The notes: generated by a model not told the origin, from the letters alone. Positions 1-14,880 are shown, numbered from the stretch's first letter. The stretch: DNA of 64,000 nucleotides from Filosporella fistucella (GCA_030077755.1 JAQJZZ010000019.1:260501-324500); one strand, 5' to 3'. A program made the numbers and translations.

Positions 1-2200
1 TCAATATATGATATATCCTTGTTGGCATGTACCAAGGCATTGCCCGTAATGGCATGCCGGATATCCTTCAAGTTCAAGGGCCAGAACATAGAACATATCA
101 GTCCATCTTATCGGCATGCTCAAACCGTCGTGTGGAACCCGGGTTTGTATTCGCCTTGAACCAATTTATTTCTCATGATTAACACAAGGAATGTCGAGTT
201 TAATAAAGTGCACACGGCATCTTTTCGACGCCTGACCCCACTCTTTGAATGCTTGACCATGACGATGCGGGGAATCTGGTCCAGATCGGCAACCTATGGC
301 AGTCATCTCCAGAGAACCAAGTTCAAGAATCCAAAAAGTCCCTTGACCACTTCGATACATAGATGGTGTACAGTGACATGTACCATGAACCAGCCATGTA
401 AATCATGACTAAAACACTCAAAGCATTGTCGTGTCAGGAAACTAAACCTAGTCTACTTTCAAGCGTTGTACGATGCATGAGGTTGGACTATGCAGCACGA
501 TAACGTTCTAACAAAGGATCAGGATCAGGATCATTAGGTTTACCTTCCCTTCCGCAATCTTGAGTCTGACACTGACAGATGAACTTCAGGGTTGTCGTTG
601 CCCGACTCAGGTTCAACGGTTATCCGGTTCATCGAAACCAGTCGGTCTCTCATCACAAAACTATGCCTGATTTTAACCTTTCTCCGAGCATAGTGTCGGA
701 CTAAGTTTTGTACTTTCTCTCACGACTCTCTAAGGTTCTAAGGTATCAGGATGGAGCAGATGACGATCCGATGGTAGTTTGACTGAGCCATTAGAATTTC
801 AAATTCAGTATCAAACTTAAATTCGGAGAGTCAACATGTTCTGAAAGCTTGAACTACCGATAGTGGGCAGGAATCAGGCCATTATCGACGTATGTCATGA
901 CTCGTAGTGACTATTTTCTCGGAGGCCAGCCGTCGGAGCAAAAAACAAAGGGTACCTGACCTAACCTAACAACCTCCCACCGCGTCCCCGGCCGAGAAAT
1001 TGAAGCTTCCAGCAACCCCATCCCTGCCTCTACCTCCTCAATCCTATGCTATACTCTGCCTTTAATAATATAGGGAAACGCAGACCGCATCCGCTGAACC
1101 ATCGGAAGAGGGATTGTTTACCTTATTCCATTCGAGATTTATTTTCGTTTCCCCTTCGCATTGATCATCAAACGGGGGTGCAACTCATTTTGATGCCGTA
1201 GATGGATTTATGTTCGAGAGGTATCCATGTAAAGAGAAGCAAACATAACACATTCCCCACCTTTCGGAGAATTTTCGCTCGCCCCGTGAGATAAAGGGAG
1301 GATCCTTCTTTGTTTAACCTAACATCCAGCCTCCCTGAGGTGAGGTGTGTGTGAAGAACCTTATTTCTAAGATAAAAGGATTGTAACTTTTTGTAAAAGA
1401 TGCCGAGAACCCTTATTTTTTGCATTTATCTATGACTGTGCCGATTCCGATACTCTAAATATCATTCCATGCAAACTATAAAATCTCCTTACATCAGGTC
1501 ACATTAAGAATCACATAGGGAGAAAAGGAAATTTATTTGCACATGCACAGAAGATACGCAATATCAAGCATGTTATTATCAATTGGTGCCTAGATGGTGA
1601 TCTTCTTTACGGGGAAAACAGATGCAAGATACAGAGTCCAAAACTCCCCGTATTTTCTACGAATTAATCTCCGAACCTGCAGTGTAGAAGTAGAGGGTCC
1701 TTCGTTGTACCAACCTTCCAAGGAGTTGGTGGTCGGAAGTAGTGTGGAGTAAATACATGGAGAGGGAAAACTGATGATGTAAGGTAGTTTGGTGGGAATG
1801 ATGGAAATATGGCATGATATCTACGTAGGTATTTTTTTGAAATGTCTGAGAGTTTGCGAGATTAGATCTATGTTTGGAAGTTGTCTCTTGCGAATAAGAA
1901 TTAAAAGATTAGTGTTATGGATGTAGGTATCATGTTTACATGTGCATGACTAGCATAGTACCAGTACATTGAGAGAGAAGTAATTCAATGAGTAAGGGAA
2001 TCAACAATAACCCCCCTATCTTTCAATCCTGACATTTCTTTCTTACAATACATATGCACGCTCGACCTTTCTTTCCCTATCCTCATATAACGAAGGGAAA
2101 AGAAAGATAACGCCATCAAGTCCCTTTAACCCAGGTAGGTCTCTGCACCTCCCCTCCCATCTATCCATCCCAACAGCGATTCTCATCCCAACATAGAGAA
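1..2200. other. Gene-poor stretch, no supported gene
   Basis: No open frame here has recognisable protein character; the frames longer than 60 codons overlap on opposite strands and have no family-like motif. The sequence is AT-rich and includes a pyrimidine-rich stretch near 2010-2110. I see no RNA gene or mobile element. Confidence 0.5.
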
Positions 2201-2205
2201 TACAT

Positions 2206-2247
2206 CACTCACACTCACACTCACACGAAGCAGAAGCAGAAGCACCA
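2206..2247. repeat. Short CACTCA and GAAGCA microsatellites
   Basis: About three and a half copies of CACTCA are followed directly by three copies of a GCAGAA/GAAGCA hexamer, inside a longer CT/CA-rich tract. The tract resembles the pyrimidine-rich leader or promoter sequence common upstream of fungal genes, but no coding region follows it. Confidence 0.6.
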
Positions 2248-3129
2248 AACCCTCCTCCCTTCCTCACACACATACACAATCTGCACGCACGACCCTCAAC
2301 CCTCACCTTTCCTGCGAACTCCTCCGAGCGTCTCCACCACCGCGCTTCCAAGGCCTGTAAAGGTACTGTACCTCCACCGCATCTGCAAATGCACGCTCGT
2401 ACCATCGAGCAGTAAGCACCTCAGTTTCCATTGCATATGCAGATGTACTGCTCCCTCCACTATTTTTTTCTTCCTTACTTTGCACCTGCAGAATCTTTCT
2501 TCTCCCTTGAAGAACGTAGAGTTTAATCTCCTATTTCTTTCCGATGGGGTGCGTGTTAGTGTATGTACCTACCTCACGAATGATGTAGGATGTAAGTTGG
2601 AAATGGATGCAAAGACAGGGAAGGGAGATGGAGGTCTCGCCTCGAGACTTTGTGCGAACAATGCGTACAGTGCATTTTCTCTCTCTGCGTGCTGCATCCA
2701 TCTTGCTGCTGCAATGTAAGGTAAGCTGCGGTACGGAGGAGGAAGCAGGTACGGGAGGGATTTGAAGTGATTTGGAAAGGAGTTGAGGGGAGGATTTGAC
2801 GATGCCGCGCAGATTGAATGTGCGGTACACGTACTGGTGTGAAGATTGCCCTTGGGATGTTCGATGGCGATGGTGGACAGACTTGGACTGTGCGGCCACG
2901 AGAGAGCAACGCAGGTTCTTTGGTGGCGGATGCGCTGTGAGATGACGAAATAGTAGGTATGTTATTCTTTTTCTATTTCTATTGTACGGTAATATGAGAG
3001 GTGTTATTACTATTCAGATTGGTTTTAAAATCAAGCATATAATTAAGAGGTTTGCAATTGGATTACAGAGCATATCAGCGCATCTGACTCGGTAAGATGC
3101 CTTATAGTGAGAGGTAGCTTGTCAGTGTG

Positions 3130-3158
3130 GTACAGTACACATGTACCTAGGTACCTAG
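3130..3158. promoter_or_regulatory. GTAC palindrome cluster
   Basis: Several overlapping GTAC-centred palindromes lie within about 30 bases, including two copies of CCTAGGTACC-like sequence. Similar clusters recur near 7726-7770 and 61945-62022, all in gene-poor sequence. A role as a protein-binding site is inference; no neighbouring gene tests it. Confidence 0.3.
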
Positions 3159-6100
3159 TCAAAACATCACCACCCCTAACCCACTACATCCAAATACTCC
3201 CTTCCCATGAAGACAACCCCCATCAAAGATCCACTCACACACACCCTTCAAAATCACTTTCCAAATTCATTCTATTCGTTCAAAACACCGAAGAACGCTG
3301 AGCGGTGAGTCCTTTCGGCACAGAGACGGAGAAGCCCTCATGTACCTATACCTGAAATTAGGGGGCTATATCACATATTCCCCTTACCTACATGATGATC
3401 AGCAGCCAGTGACAGAAGGTATCTCAGCATTCACAGCTTTGTCATTTCCCATTCCCAGGGCCAAAGTTTGGTAGCGAGGATGCCTCTCTTTTGACAGCTT
3501 GCTCACCGCTTTATTATGTGCTCATCTTTCTCTGTTTTTTGCAGGGAGGAGAGGGAAGGTTGATGTGATGGGCGTGTGGATGTGGAAAGGGACGGGACGG
3601 GTGAATTTCCCCGCGTTTCGCTTCTTTCTGGATAATATCGAGAGTGTGGTTGAGCTGGAGAAGTACGAACGTAGGTGGGTGTACCACAGAATCCAGAAAC
3701 TCAATTTTGTGTATGCGCATACAGAGGAACAACACTGGATTTTCTTTGTCATTGCAGGAGGGTGTGCAGAAAAGATACTTTGGGAAGGAAGTGATCACAA
3801 GATGGTCTTCTGGCATTTATTTTGGTCATCTTGATAGGTTTGTACTTGGTGCAGCAGAGGACTGCAGACGGGACGGCACGGTTCAAGTCGAGTTTATGGG
3901 GGGTGCTTGCTGGTTTAACTTGTACTGTCTGTAGGGGGACCTGCTTCTGCTTGCTGACATATCAATAACTCGCAGTGGTACATACATACAACCAAACAAC
4001 ACCATCACCAAAACATTCCGGTCCCAACACACCCAATTAAAAAAATCAAAAAGAGGGCACACACGCATCCATTCCCACGTTTCAATCTTTCTGGAACGTG
4101 GGAATGCATGCATATTCTGTGTACGGTACGTACTGTAGATAGGTATAACTGTGCACTGCACACAACATGGATTCCCCGCAATATGGAGTTGCTGGATATT
4201 TAACCACGCACCTGGGGATTGGAAGATGAGGATGGAGAGGATGGAGGGGCAGGTCATGTCAGGAGTTTGTAAGGGATGTGTAAGAAATCTGGGGAAAGAG
4301 GGTGATGAGGATTGCGCAAGATGAGGTTCCGTGATGGATTTGATGATGGAGTTGAGGTTTGAGATGCGATGGGATGAGAAGGGAATTTTCTTTGTAAGAG
4401 GGTCGAATAATTGAGTTGTTGGTTTTTGTGCTTGATTGAATTCTGCTGCGATTCTGTATTGCAAAGTGGAGCTTAGTAGCTCTCTTTCTCTTTCTCTCTC
4501 TGTCTTGCTTCATTCCTACTTTGAATTCTATCCACGCCTACTACATCATCTTTTGCTACATAATATGGTTCAAAGACAAACTTTGATTCTCCAGAGATCG
4601 CGAATGTAGTCCAAAACACTTCCTCGTCATCGCAAGCCTCATGTCTTTCATCAACCGTTTCTACATGTGTTTCCCTCGCGTTCTGAATCAGTGGAGCCTC
4701 ATCTCCAACTGGCTAGAAACATAAGACATGCTTTTATCACAAGTAGAACCGATCCATTTTTTTTGTTTCTGCCGTTTCTCCCGTTTGTCTGATTCAGGGC
4801 AAAAGCCGTTCACGAAACGAAACATCTCAGTTTCTGCCGATATCCGACCGGCTGGACAGTCGAGGTAATTTCATGATATCAGACGATACGTTTCCTCTCT
4901 GCTTAATTTCACTATCAAAGCACCTGCCAAGTTGTGTCCTGTCCACTTCCCAAAATAAATGATCCTCTAATAAGACTTTCCGCTAAGTTTCTATTCTAGT
5001 CAACAGAAAAAGAAAAGAAATTTCAGAAGTAAAGGTGGGCACAGACTGATAGATTCTACAGTCAGACATCTGTAACGTTCTAGAGGTGTTCTACTTCCCA
5101 GCTTGCATACCACAACTTGACTGTCAGGTCAGTGTGTCTCTCTACGCCTTCATATCCCGTCTCTAATAAGGCATTCTCACTAAAGATCACCACAAATAAA
5201 ATAGAGCACAGCCTACCAAGTGCCTCCCTTCCTTCCTCCCGCTTATTCGAGTCAACCAAGACACTCTAAAGTAGGCAAGACCTGCAAAGGCACACGCAAA
5301 ACAGGCTCGTATTGCCCCTGATGACTGGCCATCATAAGTGAGCTAACTTGCTCATCGCTGTGGTGTGGCTGAAACAAAATCAAGAGGCACAGTTTTTGGA
5401 CTTTGTATTTTGTGTGGTTGGGGTTGACATTCTTGGTTTGACACTTTTAGAGGGAGACTAAGCTGTACGCACAGACAGAGCGGAAAACAAGGCGAAGGCA
5501 GAGCAGGCAGACTCTTTGATGGAATAAAAGAACTCTTGAAAATAGTGAGACCTGGATTTCTAGTATCTCAAGATTGTAGTTTCTTGGTTTGTTTGTGCGT
5601 GCGACGGGTGGCATTGTACGTGCCTTTGGAGTTTTGATACCGAACGGGAGGAAAGGGTACCTGGATTTAGAAAGAATATCAGACCCAGACCCCTAAATCC
5701 AAGCAAACAAGCGACGAGACCAACCCCACTACCCTCCCTTCCACATCACTGGAGACGATTCTCGACTCCAAACACACACAGCCCCGACCTAGACCCTAAG
5801 GTACAGTACCTATTCAATCCATGCGCATTACACCCACGAAATCATTAGAATTCAGCACCAAGATTTAGATAATTAAACACTTTTAGATCTTTCCCTCTTA
5901 ACGTAAACTCTATTGTTAAACACCGCCTATCGCGCAAACGTCAAAATTCAATAGAGCTTTTGGCAGCGGGATATAGCATCAAAATACAGTTTCTGCTGGT
6001 GAGGAAATGTAGTGAGACATCGGGATAGGCAGGGAGAGAAAGGAGTGTGGAAGCTGGTGTAGGGTAGGTGGGATGAACCTGGGAGGCGATCGCGATCTTA

Positions 6101-7729
6101 TTAGCCGGCTTCCGAGTAATGAGAGGTAGATTGGAGGCTGAAAGGTCTCGTACTACGTATTTGGAGATTGTTTAGTAGGGAGAGAGAAAGCTAGGTAAAT
6201 TCCTGTTTTCTTGGTGGGGATTTATTGCACTAGATTCAGGTCCTGACTATGAAATGGGAGTGACTACGGACAATTGTTTGATTGAATTTAGCTTCTTGAT
6301 TCATGATCTTGATTCTTGAGTCGTGACGAACGGGAGAAAAGGAGTTCCTAGCACGATGATAGTACATGAACTTTGTACATCAGGGAGTTCAGGGTTAGAA
6401 CGATGATAGCGCATGTTGACTACTGAAAAAACGATGATGCATCATTCAACATTCAACACTACTCCGGATATAAAAATAATCTCCCGCCACACATGTACCA
6501 GGTGTTCACTCACTCAACAATTATGACGCATGGAGCGAGCCTGTGCGAGTTGGAGGTTCGTTGAAACAACAACGGTGCAGAAAGCAAAATTATGCCCATT
6601 ACTCGCTGTCGTACAGTAGTTGACACAAAAACCTAATCCCCAGGCATCGTTGCGTGAAAAGGTGTAAACTTTAAGTCCGGAGACTTGTGGTGAACAGACA
6701 TGTAGCTTGCAGCTGGAGATCGGTGGTGGCTAGTCGCGGACATCGGGGAATTGTTCTGCGGTTTTTGCGGTTTTTGCGGAAGACTTGGTGAAGAAAAGGT
6801 TCGCATTTCATAATTGCAGCCTTTTTCAATGCAGCTTGTAAGAAGGTTTGTCATTAGGGTGGGTTTTGTTTGCATGTTGATGCAGAAGAGTTTGCGCCCC
6901 TCATGATCTGGAGGGGAAGATGACCGCATTGCAGTGACGGTTCCTCCCTCCCTTCCTCCCATAGCCCTCGGAAGATTTTTGTTCTCTGCATTCTGCACCC
7001 TCCAATGCAACAGAGCGTCAACGGGCTCAGTCTCGGAGGATTACTATGTGCGAGATGCTTGGGCTGGTGGTCTTTGCTCTGAGGGTACATTAGTGGTTGT
7101 ATGAAGTGAAGGCCTTGATATGCAAGATCATGTGCATCTCAGTAGTTTTGCGGGTTGAGAAAGTATATGTTGCAAAAATATCTGGCAGAATGACACAGGC
7201 TCAAAGGTGACCTGTGTGTATGTGGCTATAAGTTGCGTGCAGAGCTGGTGCGACTTTTGCAGCAAAGATTATGCACATCACGGCTAGACCTGTAAATCTC
7301 TACCCGTCTGCCTCCACATTTCCTGTCTTGGTACAAGTTGAGAGAGGGCGTTGAAAATAGTTGACATTAGAATTACTTGGCTCATTAACGGGCCATCCGG
7401 ACTACATTCCGAGGCGACGAAGTCCCGCCTGCATGATGTGACTTCGGCAGCGTTTGCTGCTTGTAAGCGTGCATTGCTTTTTATTTGATCAAGTAGAAAA
7501 GCACAGTAGACGTTGAGGATCCATCGATCGAGGAAGGGTATTGGTGCAAAGCTGTGAAGTTATGTGTTTCAAGTGCAGAAGCCGGGGTGTGGTTGATGCG
7601 TGCAGCATTGTGCATATGGCGGACAAGACATAAAATATCTCCGCGTATGGAAGCATGATCGCTGTTGTTCAAAGTGTTGATGATAGCTGCTGGCATCTAG
7701 CTAGGACAGTAGTGGGAGTTGGTAGCACT

Positions 7730-7768
7730 GTACTGTACTATACTGTTTTGTACTGGACAGTACAGTAC
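7730..7768. repeat. Inverted repeat with 10-bp GTAC-rich arms
   Basis: The left arm GTACTGTACT (7730-7739) and right arm AGTACAGTAC (7759-7768) are perfectly complementary and are separated by 19 bases that contain further GTAC-like units. It could fold as a hairpin or bind a dimeric factor. No gene lies close by. Confidence 0.55.
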
Positions 7769-10700
7769 TTTAAGGTAGGTATCGACAGTGGCGTAGAGGG
7801 GGCCGGCTGAGAAGTGCTTGCTTCCAGTGATAGGCAAAACGGAAGTCAAGCGCGAGATTGGGGTGAAACTACGCCGTTGAATCGATGGGCTCTAATCCAA
7901 CTCTGTATCCTATTCTCCGCCTCTTTCCACACCTCCACCTCCATCTGCTAACGCTGGAGCTGAACCACTGGAGCTGACATCCCGTACCGTATCCAAACTT
8001 GCCCGCGTTATTGGCCGTCGATCCAACGGGCAGGAAGTCTCATCCCCGCCATACCAATCCATCACAAGTCCAGGATATCATGAACAATGGTTAGGCCAGG
8101 ACTGCTCGTCAATATACAATCGCTCTAAAACACAATAAGGGTCTTGCTTGTAGGTTTGAAAATCGCGATTTGATATAATCTTCCATACTCGGCAAAATGT
8201 GATCCTGGTGCTGATCCACGGGAGCAGGGGAACCCAGCGAGGATCACAGACTTCATCGTGCATTTCTGTTGAGCCGCTTCAAAGCATTACGCATTTAACC
8301 ACCAGAGGAACTGCCAAAACTTGGCAGAATAAAGCGAGCAATTGAGGATCGAGATCGTAAGAGTGTGGCAAGTGAACTTGCAACAACTCTAATCTCCTCA
8401 CCATCGTCATGTAGTGAACTCAGGGTTGAAATCATGATTCAAGCAGAAGACCTCGAGTCAGGTGCCGTAGAATTGTTTGTGATGAAATAGGACGAACTCC
8501 CAGCTGGGAAATGGTTCGCACTCAAGATGTCTGACCATCTCTTTTGCGATAGCTTCAGAAACGCAAAGACATTGGCAGTATTAAAGTGTTGGACCCGTCA
8601 AAAGATGTGCAAGTTGCGCTCACCGCCAAGTCCAGACTCGGTTTTATATCCTCTCTTTAACCTATAGAGCGAGCTGAGGTCAGAAACAGGTCTCAAGATG
8701 ACCAGATGTCGCCGTTTTTCGGCAGCTTGTCCGCGAGGCGATGTAACTCAGAATACTGACATGCCCAAGTGGGTTTCATGATCTCTGCCGAAGGTCTTAC
8801 GATCTTACGCAGGGTGGGAGAAGAAGAAGTCATGTTTCTGCACATTTGAAGGATTCACCATGGCCATTCTAAGCCCTACACAGAAGTTTCTCCGCGTTCT
8901 AAACTCCGACTATGACTTAGAGTCAAGACAAGCCTCGTGGGGCTGTGTCCGCGGGACTCAACTATGTGTCTCTTCCCTGGTACCGAACGCACCGGACAAA
9001 GGTCCGTTGAGTGACGGTTTGAGTGTCAGAATATTTCTTCATCCTTATGCTCTGTTGACGTGCTTGATATCGGTTGCCGGCTGTAGTTTCTACAAGTTTC
9101 TTCGGAGCACTTCCGAATTTGTATGTCTTAAGTTACTGTTGTTCTTGGAGGGTTGACTGGCTCCTCACTTGCTCGGTGAGATTAGCTCTTTTAGTGATAG
9201 CTGCAACTTGTAAATGTGAGCGTTGGTTCATGAGGGGTCTCTGCCGTGCAATGCTTTTGCTTCACACACTTCTCATAACGGACTTGAACCAACAGCCGGC
9301 ATTTCTTAGAAAGCTAGGAATTAGCTACCGTATTCGCTGCGAGGTGAGCATCATCTTTGAGGTGTTCTCCTTTCAATGTGGGAAGAAGCGGTTTTCGCTT
9401 GGCGATTCGCAATAGGGATCGTCGAAGCCAGAACTTCTACAGCAATCGACAAGAAAACTTAAGCTTATGGTGAGGAGTACCGTTCCTGAGGCGTTCTCCT
9501 CAAACACTGGTATCTGTCAGACCTGTCGAGAGACTTATTCACGACATAGCGATTATCTGTGGTGGAAGAATTCATCTTCCAGCAACCGAATTGAACTATT
9601 GGTCAGTGCCACCGCGCCGTCGAAGTCTATTCCATCCCACAGCCGTCTTCAACTTGTCAAAAACCACATGACAGCGGTCGAAACAGTAGTAGCCAGCCAG
9701 ACTTGAGCTATGGGAAAGACATCAACCTGTTCAAGTAAAGCTTGCGAATTAACTCGTTCTTCTACTGCCATAGAAAGAGAACATATTACGTGTATTCACA
9801 TCATGAACTGTTACTACTTCATCCAGAGAACCTCAAGCAACATACAGATAACGGAAATGCTGTTCGAGAATCGCTAAGTGTGGTACTGGTCTTTCAACTA
9901 CGGATATTTGATTCCTCAAGATGCGACTGGCCTTACCACTCGCCACATATGCACCAGATCAGCTCAGTCACGGCATAAGCGTGCAATATTCAGCTTCTAA
10001 TTGAACCGTGGAGGAGCCACCGTATTCAGCCTTTTCTCCTGCTTCTCAGCTTTCATTTACTTGCCAAAAATAATCATTCTACACCATCCGTTTCTAGCTT
10101 CGTGTTCCGCTTATTGAATCCTCTTATGATCTCTCGGGAGTTTCTTGAGACATGAGGAAATTTACAATGCTGCCAGGAATTATTCCAATACAGCTAGTTA
10201 CTCAAGTTGCCGGCTCTTCCATATTACTGCTCGGCGAGATCATCTCCCTTGAAAGCTATTTTGGAAAATGACCAAGCGTTACCATCGGTGATGTTAGACA
10301 AAGGCACCCAGTACCAATCTACTACGATTCTCGGAAGCCACTACAAACAATGGGCCTGTCTAATGCGATTGTGATTATTTGTTGCTATGGTTCATGCGGA
10401 ATGGCATATTACTTTAGGCTTGCTGCGAAGAAAATCTTAGGTTTCCCACGTTATCGTTGGGAATAGGGGCATTTCCTTGGGTCTAAATTCTCCGACTCCG
10501 ACATGAATAGTCAGAGCTAGACGTTTACACTGCACTGGAGATCTTTCCATGCATTGCAGGAGAAGTCCGCCGACCTGGCTGCAACAGATTATTGCCTAGG
10601 CTCGTCAAGTATATCCCATCTAGTGTTGGGTTCTCCAACGTGGGATGAGGCTTACGTATCGGCATATTATCCTATATTGCAAGGAGCTCTCTTATGAGAT

Positions 10701-13700
10701 TTTTCTCTCCGGGCGTTTCCCCACCAGGTAAAGGCCTAAACGGGTACGAAATTTGCAAAATTGCATTGTTGCGACCTTTGGACGTTTTCGCCGCCGTTCA
10801 GGAGTTGTTGCACGGCCGGTCGTTGGCATCAAAGCGTTGTTGTTCAGGAATTAATTGGAAGATCGGATTCCTTTTTTCGCGAGGGCCAAGTCGAGGCAGC
10901 ATACCGGTCATGTCAGTAATTAATTAATACTGCGTTCCAAATTGTCATTGTCGTCCGAATTCCTCTGTGCGTGCATCGAAAGCGAGAGCGCAATCGGCCG
11001 GCCCCTCCATCCATCAATCCATCATACATCATCACCCAATTCAGAATTGAAGTGCCAATTGATTATTTCCATCCCAGCGCCAACAGGCAAGTCAATCAGT
11101 CCATCGTCAGAGAGCGAGGTATGGCTGTGGCGTGAGGACTGATTCTTCCCAAAAGAAAGTTGCAGCTGCATGGTACCGTGAGAATGCCCCGACATCACCG
11201 AATAGTCGGTTCTGTACTGTACATGTTGAGTTTTGAGTTTGACAGCTGCAGTCATCCGTCCATTCATCAGCATCATCATCCACCGTACTCGAGCCGAATC
11301 TCCTATTCTGTTCGCTCGACAATCTGACAAGTGATAGAAACAATTCCTGACTGCAAACGTTTCTTTTGTACACGACGACGCTGGAAAAAGCAATTCCTCA
11401 AAACCTCATACCCGCACCCTGCTCCCCGTATGCCACACCATCTCCAGAACACGTCGTTGGGTCAAATATGCCGAAACCCACAATACCAATTCTGCACTGT
11501 TGATGCTGCTGCATACGAAAAAGTACCCAGATCTGTTCGGCCTCCTGCATTGCAGGGCACTGCAGCATCGTGGCGGCCGGATTGCATGAACATGTGCAAA
11601 TGCGAGATGCAACCCACTTGAGCCATGGCATGTTGAGAGAGCGTTCAAAACATTTGCTTATTCAGAAAAGGACAAATTCTCCTGTTCGTTCGCTTTCCTC
11701 CTCTAGTCGAGCGCGAATAATTCAACCACTGCACGCAAGTTCGTACGAATAGGTTTCCGACGCCGGATCAGTAGAAAATGCGCAAATGGTGCTGGGCTTA
11801 AAGAGGTCATATAATATACGCCTGTTAAGGGTTTCACAGTGGGGCTCCTGAGCATGTCTCGGTCGACCTCCCGAGCTGTCAATGTACCCCGGAACGTTAC
11901 GAAGTACAGTAGTAGCATGCCACCCCCAGATGCAACGCGTAGTTGTCTCTGTATTGTCACCGTTACAATTGTTTTATGAATCCTTTACGGGATTCTGACC
12001 AGTATGATTGGGGTGATAGGGATGTGATAGCCCAAGAGAGAGACAGAGGGTGTGATTGTGGAGAAGCTGATGAGCGATGTCTCGGGACACCGGTGTTGGT
12101 ACTTGGAAATACTGGGACAAGCTGTGTAATCCAGTTCAGCCAGGGGATAGGATACCGGAAGCCCACAGCCGCTGTCAAAGTTGCCTCCAACGACCTGGTT
12201 CATAAAGAGGCTGAAGTATTGGTCTGGGATAGGGACAAAGAGGGGCAAGTTGGCTGAACGGGCTTGGGCTTCTTACTGGTAATAGGCCGGACTCGTACTA
12301 ACTGGGGTGTAATTCGTAGGATCCGGTCACATTTTGACCCAAATCAAATACTTGAATAAAATTATCAACAATTATAAAACCCCCGTTGTGGACAAGTCGA
12401 GAGAGGAACGGGGAATCCGGATCGCACAAATACGGGGTTAAGTCGTGGGGGTTGAAGGGCCTGACATGACCTGGCTGATCAGCATCCAGACTCTCCAGAC
12501 CATACCTCGTTACCTCGCCGCACCCGTTGCAGCTTTGCTTTTTCAAAAGGCGCCGACGCAGTCAACGTTCGAAACCTCCTCATTTGTTACATCTGTTCTC
12601 GTGTCGAAATCTCTTTCCTGTGTTTGAATTATACATTGTGTACGGACGTATGCGGGCCGCAACGGCACAGAAGTAAACATAGGGAAGCTGGAATTATGTT
12701 TACGAAGCGACATTTGTTTTGCTCGCAAGATAGCCCTCATTAGAATTGAATCAGAATCACGAATATGAGATAATTCTACCTTGGAGAAATCCCGTTTAAG
12801 TGGATTACTTTTTTCTTCCTTCCCAATGTCCCAGTGATCTTCTGCTTGCTACGGCAGTTGCAACGGCGACTTGGCGTTTGAGTTGATTCCTTTGTTGCAG
12901 ATCATCTTTGCTGAGAATAGCATGTAACCCGCCTAATGCTACATGAATTTCTTCTCTCACGTATTACTATTAGCGGCAACGCATCTTATTCCCATCCGAA
13001 GCTTACTTTTTCCCATCGTCACATCGTTCAAATTTCCTAACCCAAAGTTGGCAATCCTCACGATTCCAAAGTCTGTCAGATGAATGTCAACATCGGTCAG
13101 ATTTACTCCTCCCTTGGCCTGCCTGGCCAGAAAAATACGACCGAGGCAAAAGCAAAAAAAGAAATGAAAACAAAAAAACAAAACCAACATAGCTACACAA
13201 CCCTTGGAAGTAGAAATCCTACCTTGTTGCTGTATGCACCATCATAACATGTCTGATGCAATACAATATATTGTTTTCTCGAAACAAGACACTATGCCAG
13301 ATAATGCAGGCAGTTCTCATCGCCAGCCTCCTCGTCCTCAAAAGTGGGGTGCATGATATGTGCATTTTCGCATATGTTTTTCTGCAAGGCAGAGCACGTA
13401 GAAGCAAGAGTAGATAATGTATCGGATGCCTTAATGCATGTGATGGGTTTCCAAAAGGAAACATACTTGAGGGTGTGATGATATGTGCGTTTTTTTCTTC
13501 TCTTCAATCTTGATTTTATGGACCTCGTTGTCTGATGCGAAGGATTTTGCGGAAAGGATGCTGCATCGGTGGAGAGACTCTTTGTATTTTTGAAAAGGCA
13601 ATTATCTTCGGAGTTGATGGAGTGATCAGCATGAAGGGATTTTGGATGAAGCGCTCGAGTCGCGAGGATATGGGCTGATGATTCATCGCCGGCTTTCGTG

Positions 13701-14406
13701 CGGAGTTCTGGTTGAGAATGTCCAAGATGTTTTGTGGGCATGCTGAGGGTCATCAATGACCGAGAGGAGAATTCCTTGAGTATCATATGGGATTTACTAG
13801 TATAATGATATCATTTTCTTCCCCTCCTCGATGCTGGATCATTGTTTGGAATTGATATTCACCTCCTCGTCCCGTGACCATGTTCAAGACGGAAAGGATT
13901 CACTTAGATATGTTCCGACTCGATGATCCATCAAAACATATCTAACGATGCGAAGTCTATGCTGTATGCTCTTGTGATATTCTTCTACAAATATGCGTGA
14001 TAGAGTAGTGCCAGAACAATGTATAGCAAACGCCAATCTTGGTATACGATTCAAGTAAATGGCCATATATGCTCAACGCATGATTCAACTTCAAACTTAT
14101 GCACTCTTCTTCTTCTATTACCATGTATAAAAATTATGTGTAATTTTAACATAGTGAAAGCTTTCAAATAACAATCATCGCACCGTTTCACCTATTCTCT
14201 CGAGTGTTCCCATCATATTTTCTCTCCAAAGTTCAGAACTATTATGACTTCTTGAATCCGGAAAGTATCACTAGACTAGATACACAGTCGGAATTTCCTC
14301 CCGCAGACTTCTCCCATATTCTTGCTTAATATCATTCCACGAATGATATCGATTTCCCCCCAAAAATTCATGCATCTTGCCCCCTATAGCTTGAACATTG
14401 ACAAGC

Positions 14407-14500
14407 TGACAAGAAATGGTGTGAATGTTGATGTATTATCTAGTCGTAAGGTCTGCCTAAATACAATAGCAGAGGCCATACAAGGCAGGCACGCCTAACA
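14407..14500 (+). repeat. Left 94-bp terminal repeat
   Basis: This copy shares the core around GTCTGNCTAAATACAA and the end GGCAGGCACGCCTAACA with the right copy at 14881-14974. Confidence 0.7.
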
Positions 14501-14880
14501 TCTCCCTCTCTCTACTTTGTCAAATAGACGTAGTCTATTTGAAGAAGACTAGCACTTGTATTCTAAACTACCCTATTTCTGTATATTGCCTAGGCGTAAT
14601 AAGTATCATAGACCAGAAGTATCGTAGGCGAGAAGTATCGTAAGTAAGAAAGCGTAGTCGTAGTAGAGAAAGAGTATAAGCGTATTAGATTCGAAGACGC
14701 TTCGAAGTATAAGAGGATCGACTTTAAACAAGTCGTAGGCTCGAGATAAGATATAGGCCTGGAGTAAGGAGAGAGTTGTCTTCGAAGTTTGTAAGAGACT
14801 CGGCTTTAGACCAGGCTCAGAAGAAGATGTACGGCTCTAGAGTCTAGGCGAGTCTCACGATGAAGCAAGTAGCTACCAAA

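Larger units (their letters stand above)
2248..14406. other. 12-kb gene-poor region with promoter-like tracts
   Basis: No frame here can be supported as a gene. The longest (minus 3883-4464, 193 codons; minus 13292-13786, 164 codons) are rich in H, S, P and K and match no family I know. Visible structure includes pyrimidine-rich, leader-like tracts near 3165-3300 and 5690-5810, the first followed by a GTGAGT that could act as a splice donor at 3304. There is a GTAC palindrome cluster at 3130-3158 and a 10-bp inverted repeat (7730-7739 with 7759-7768). Consecutive short plus-strand frames occur between 8860 and 9978. Non-coding RNA or a distal promoter is possible; decayed repeats are another explanation. 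Confidence 0.5.

Noticed and set aside
3883..4464. 193-codon minus frame in the gene-poor region
   Set aside because: It is composed of His/Ser/Pro/Ile-rich sequence with overlapping frames on both strands and no conserved motif.
8860..9978. Chain of four plus-strand short frames, as a decayed gene
   Set aside because: I could not link them by plausible introns, and none resembles a known family. The strand bias may be chance.
13292..13786. 164-codon minus frame
   Set aside because: No recognisable domain, no splice partner, and Lys/Ser/His-rich composition as expected of a chance frame.
14501..14880. Coding remnant (gag/pol) inside the repeat-flanked element
   Set aside because: No open frame or reverse-transcriptase motif is visible in any frame; only the repeat structure supports mobility.
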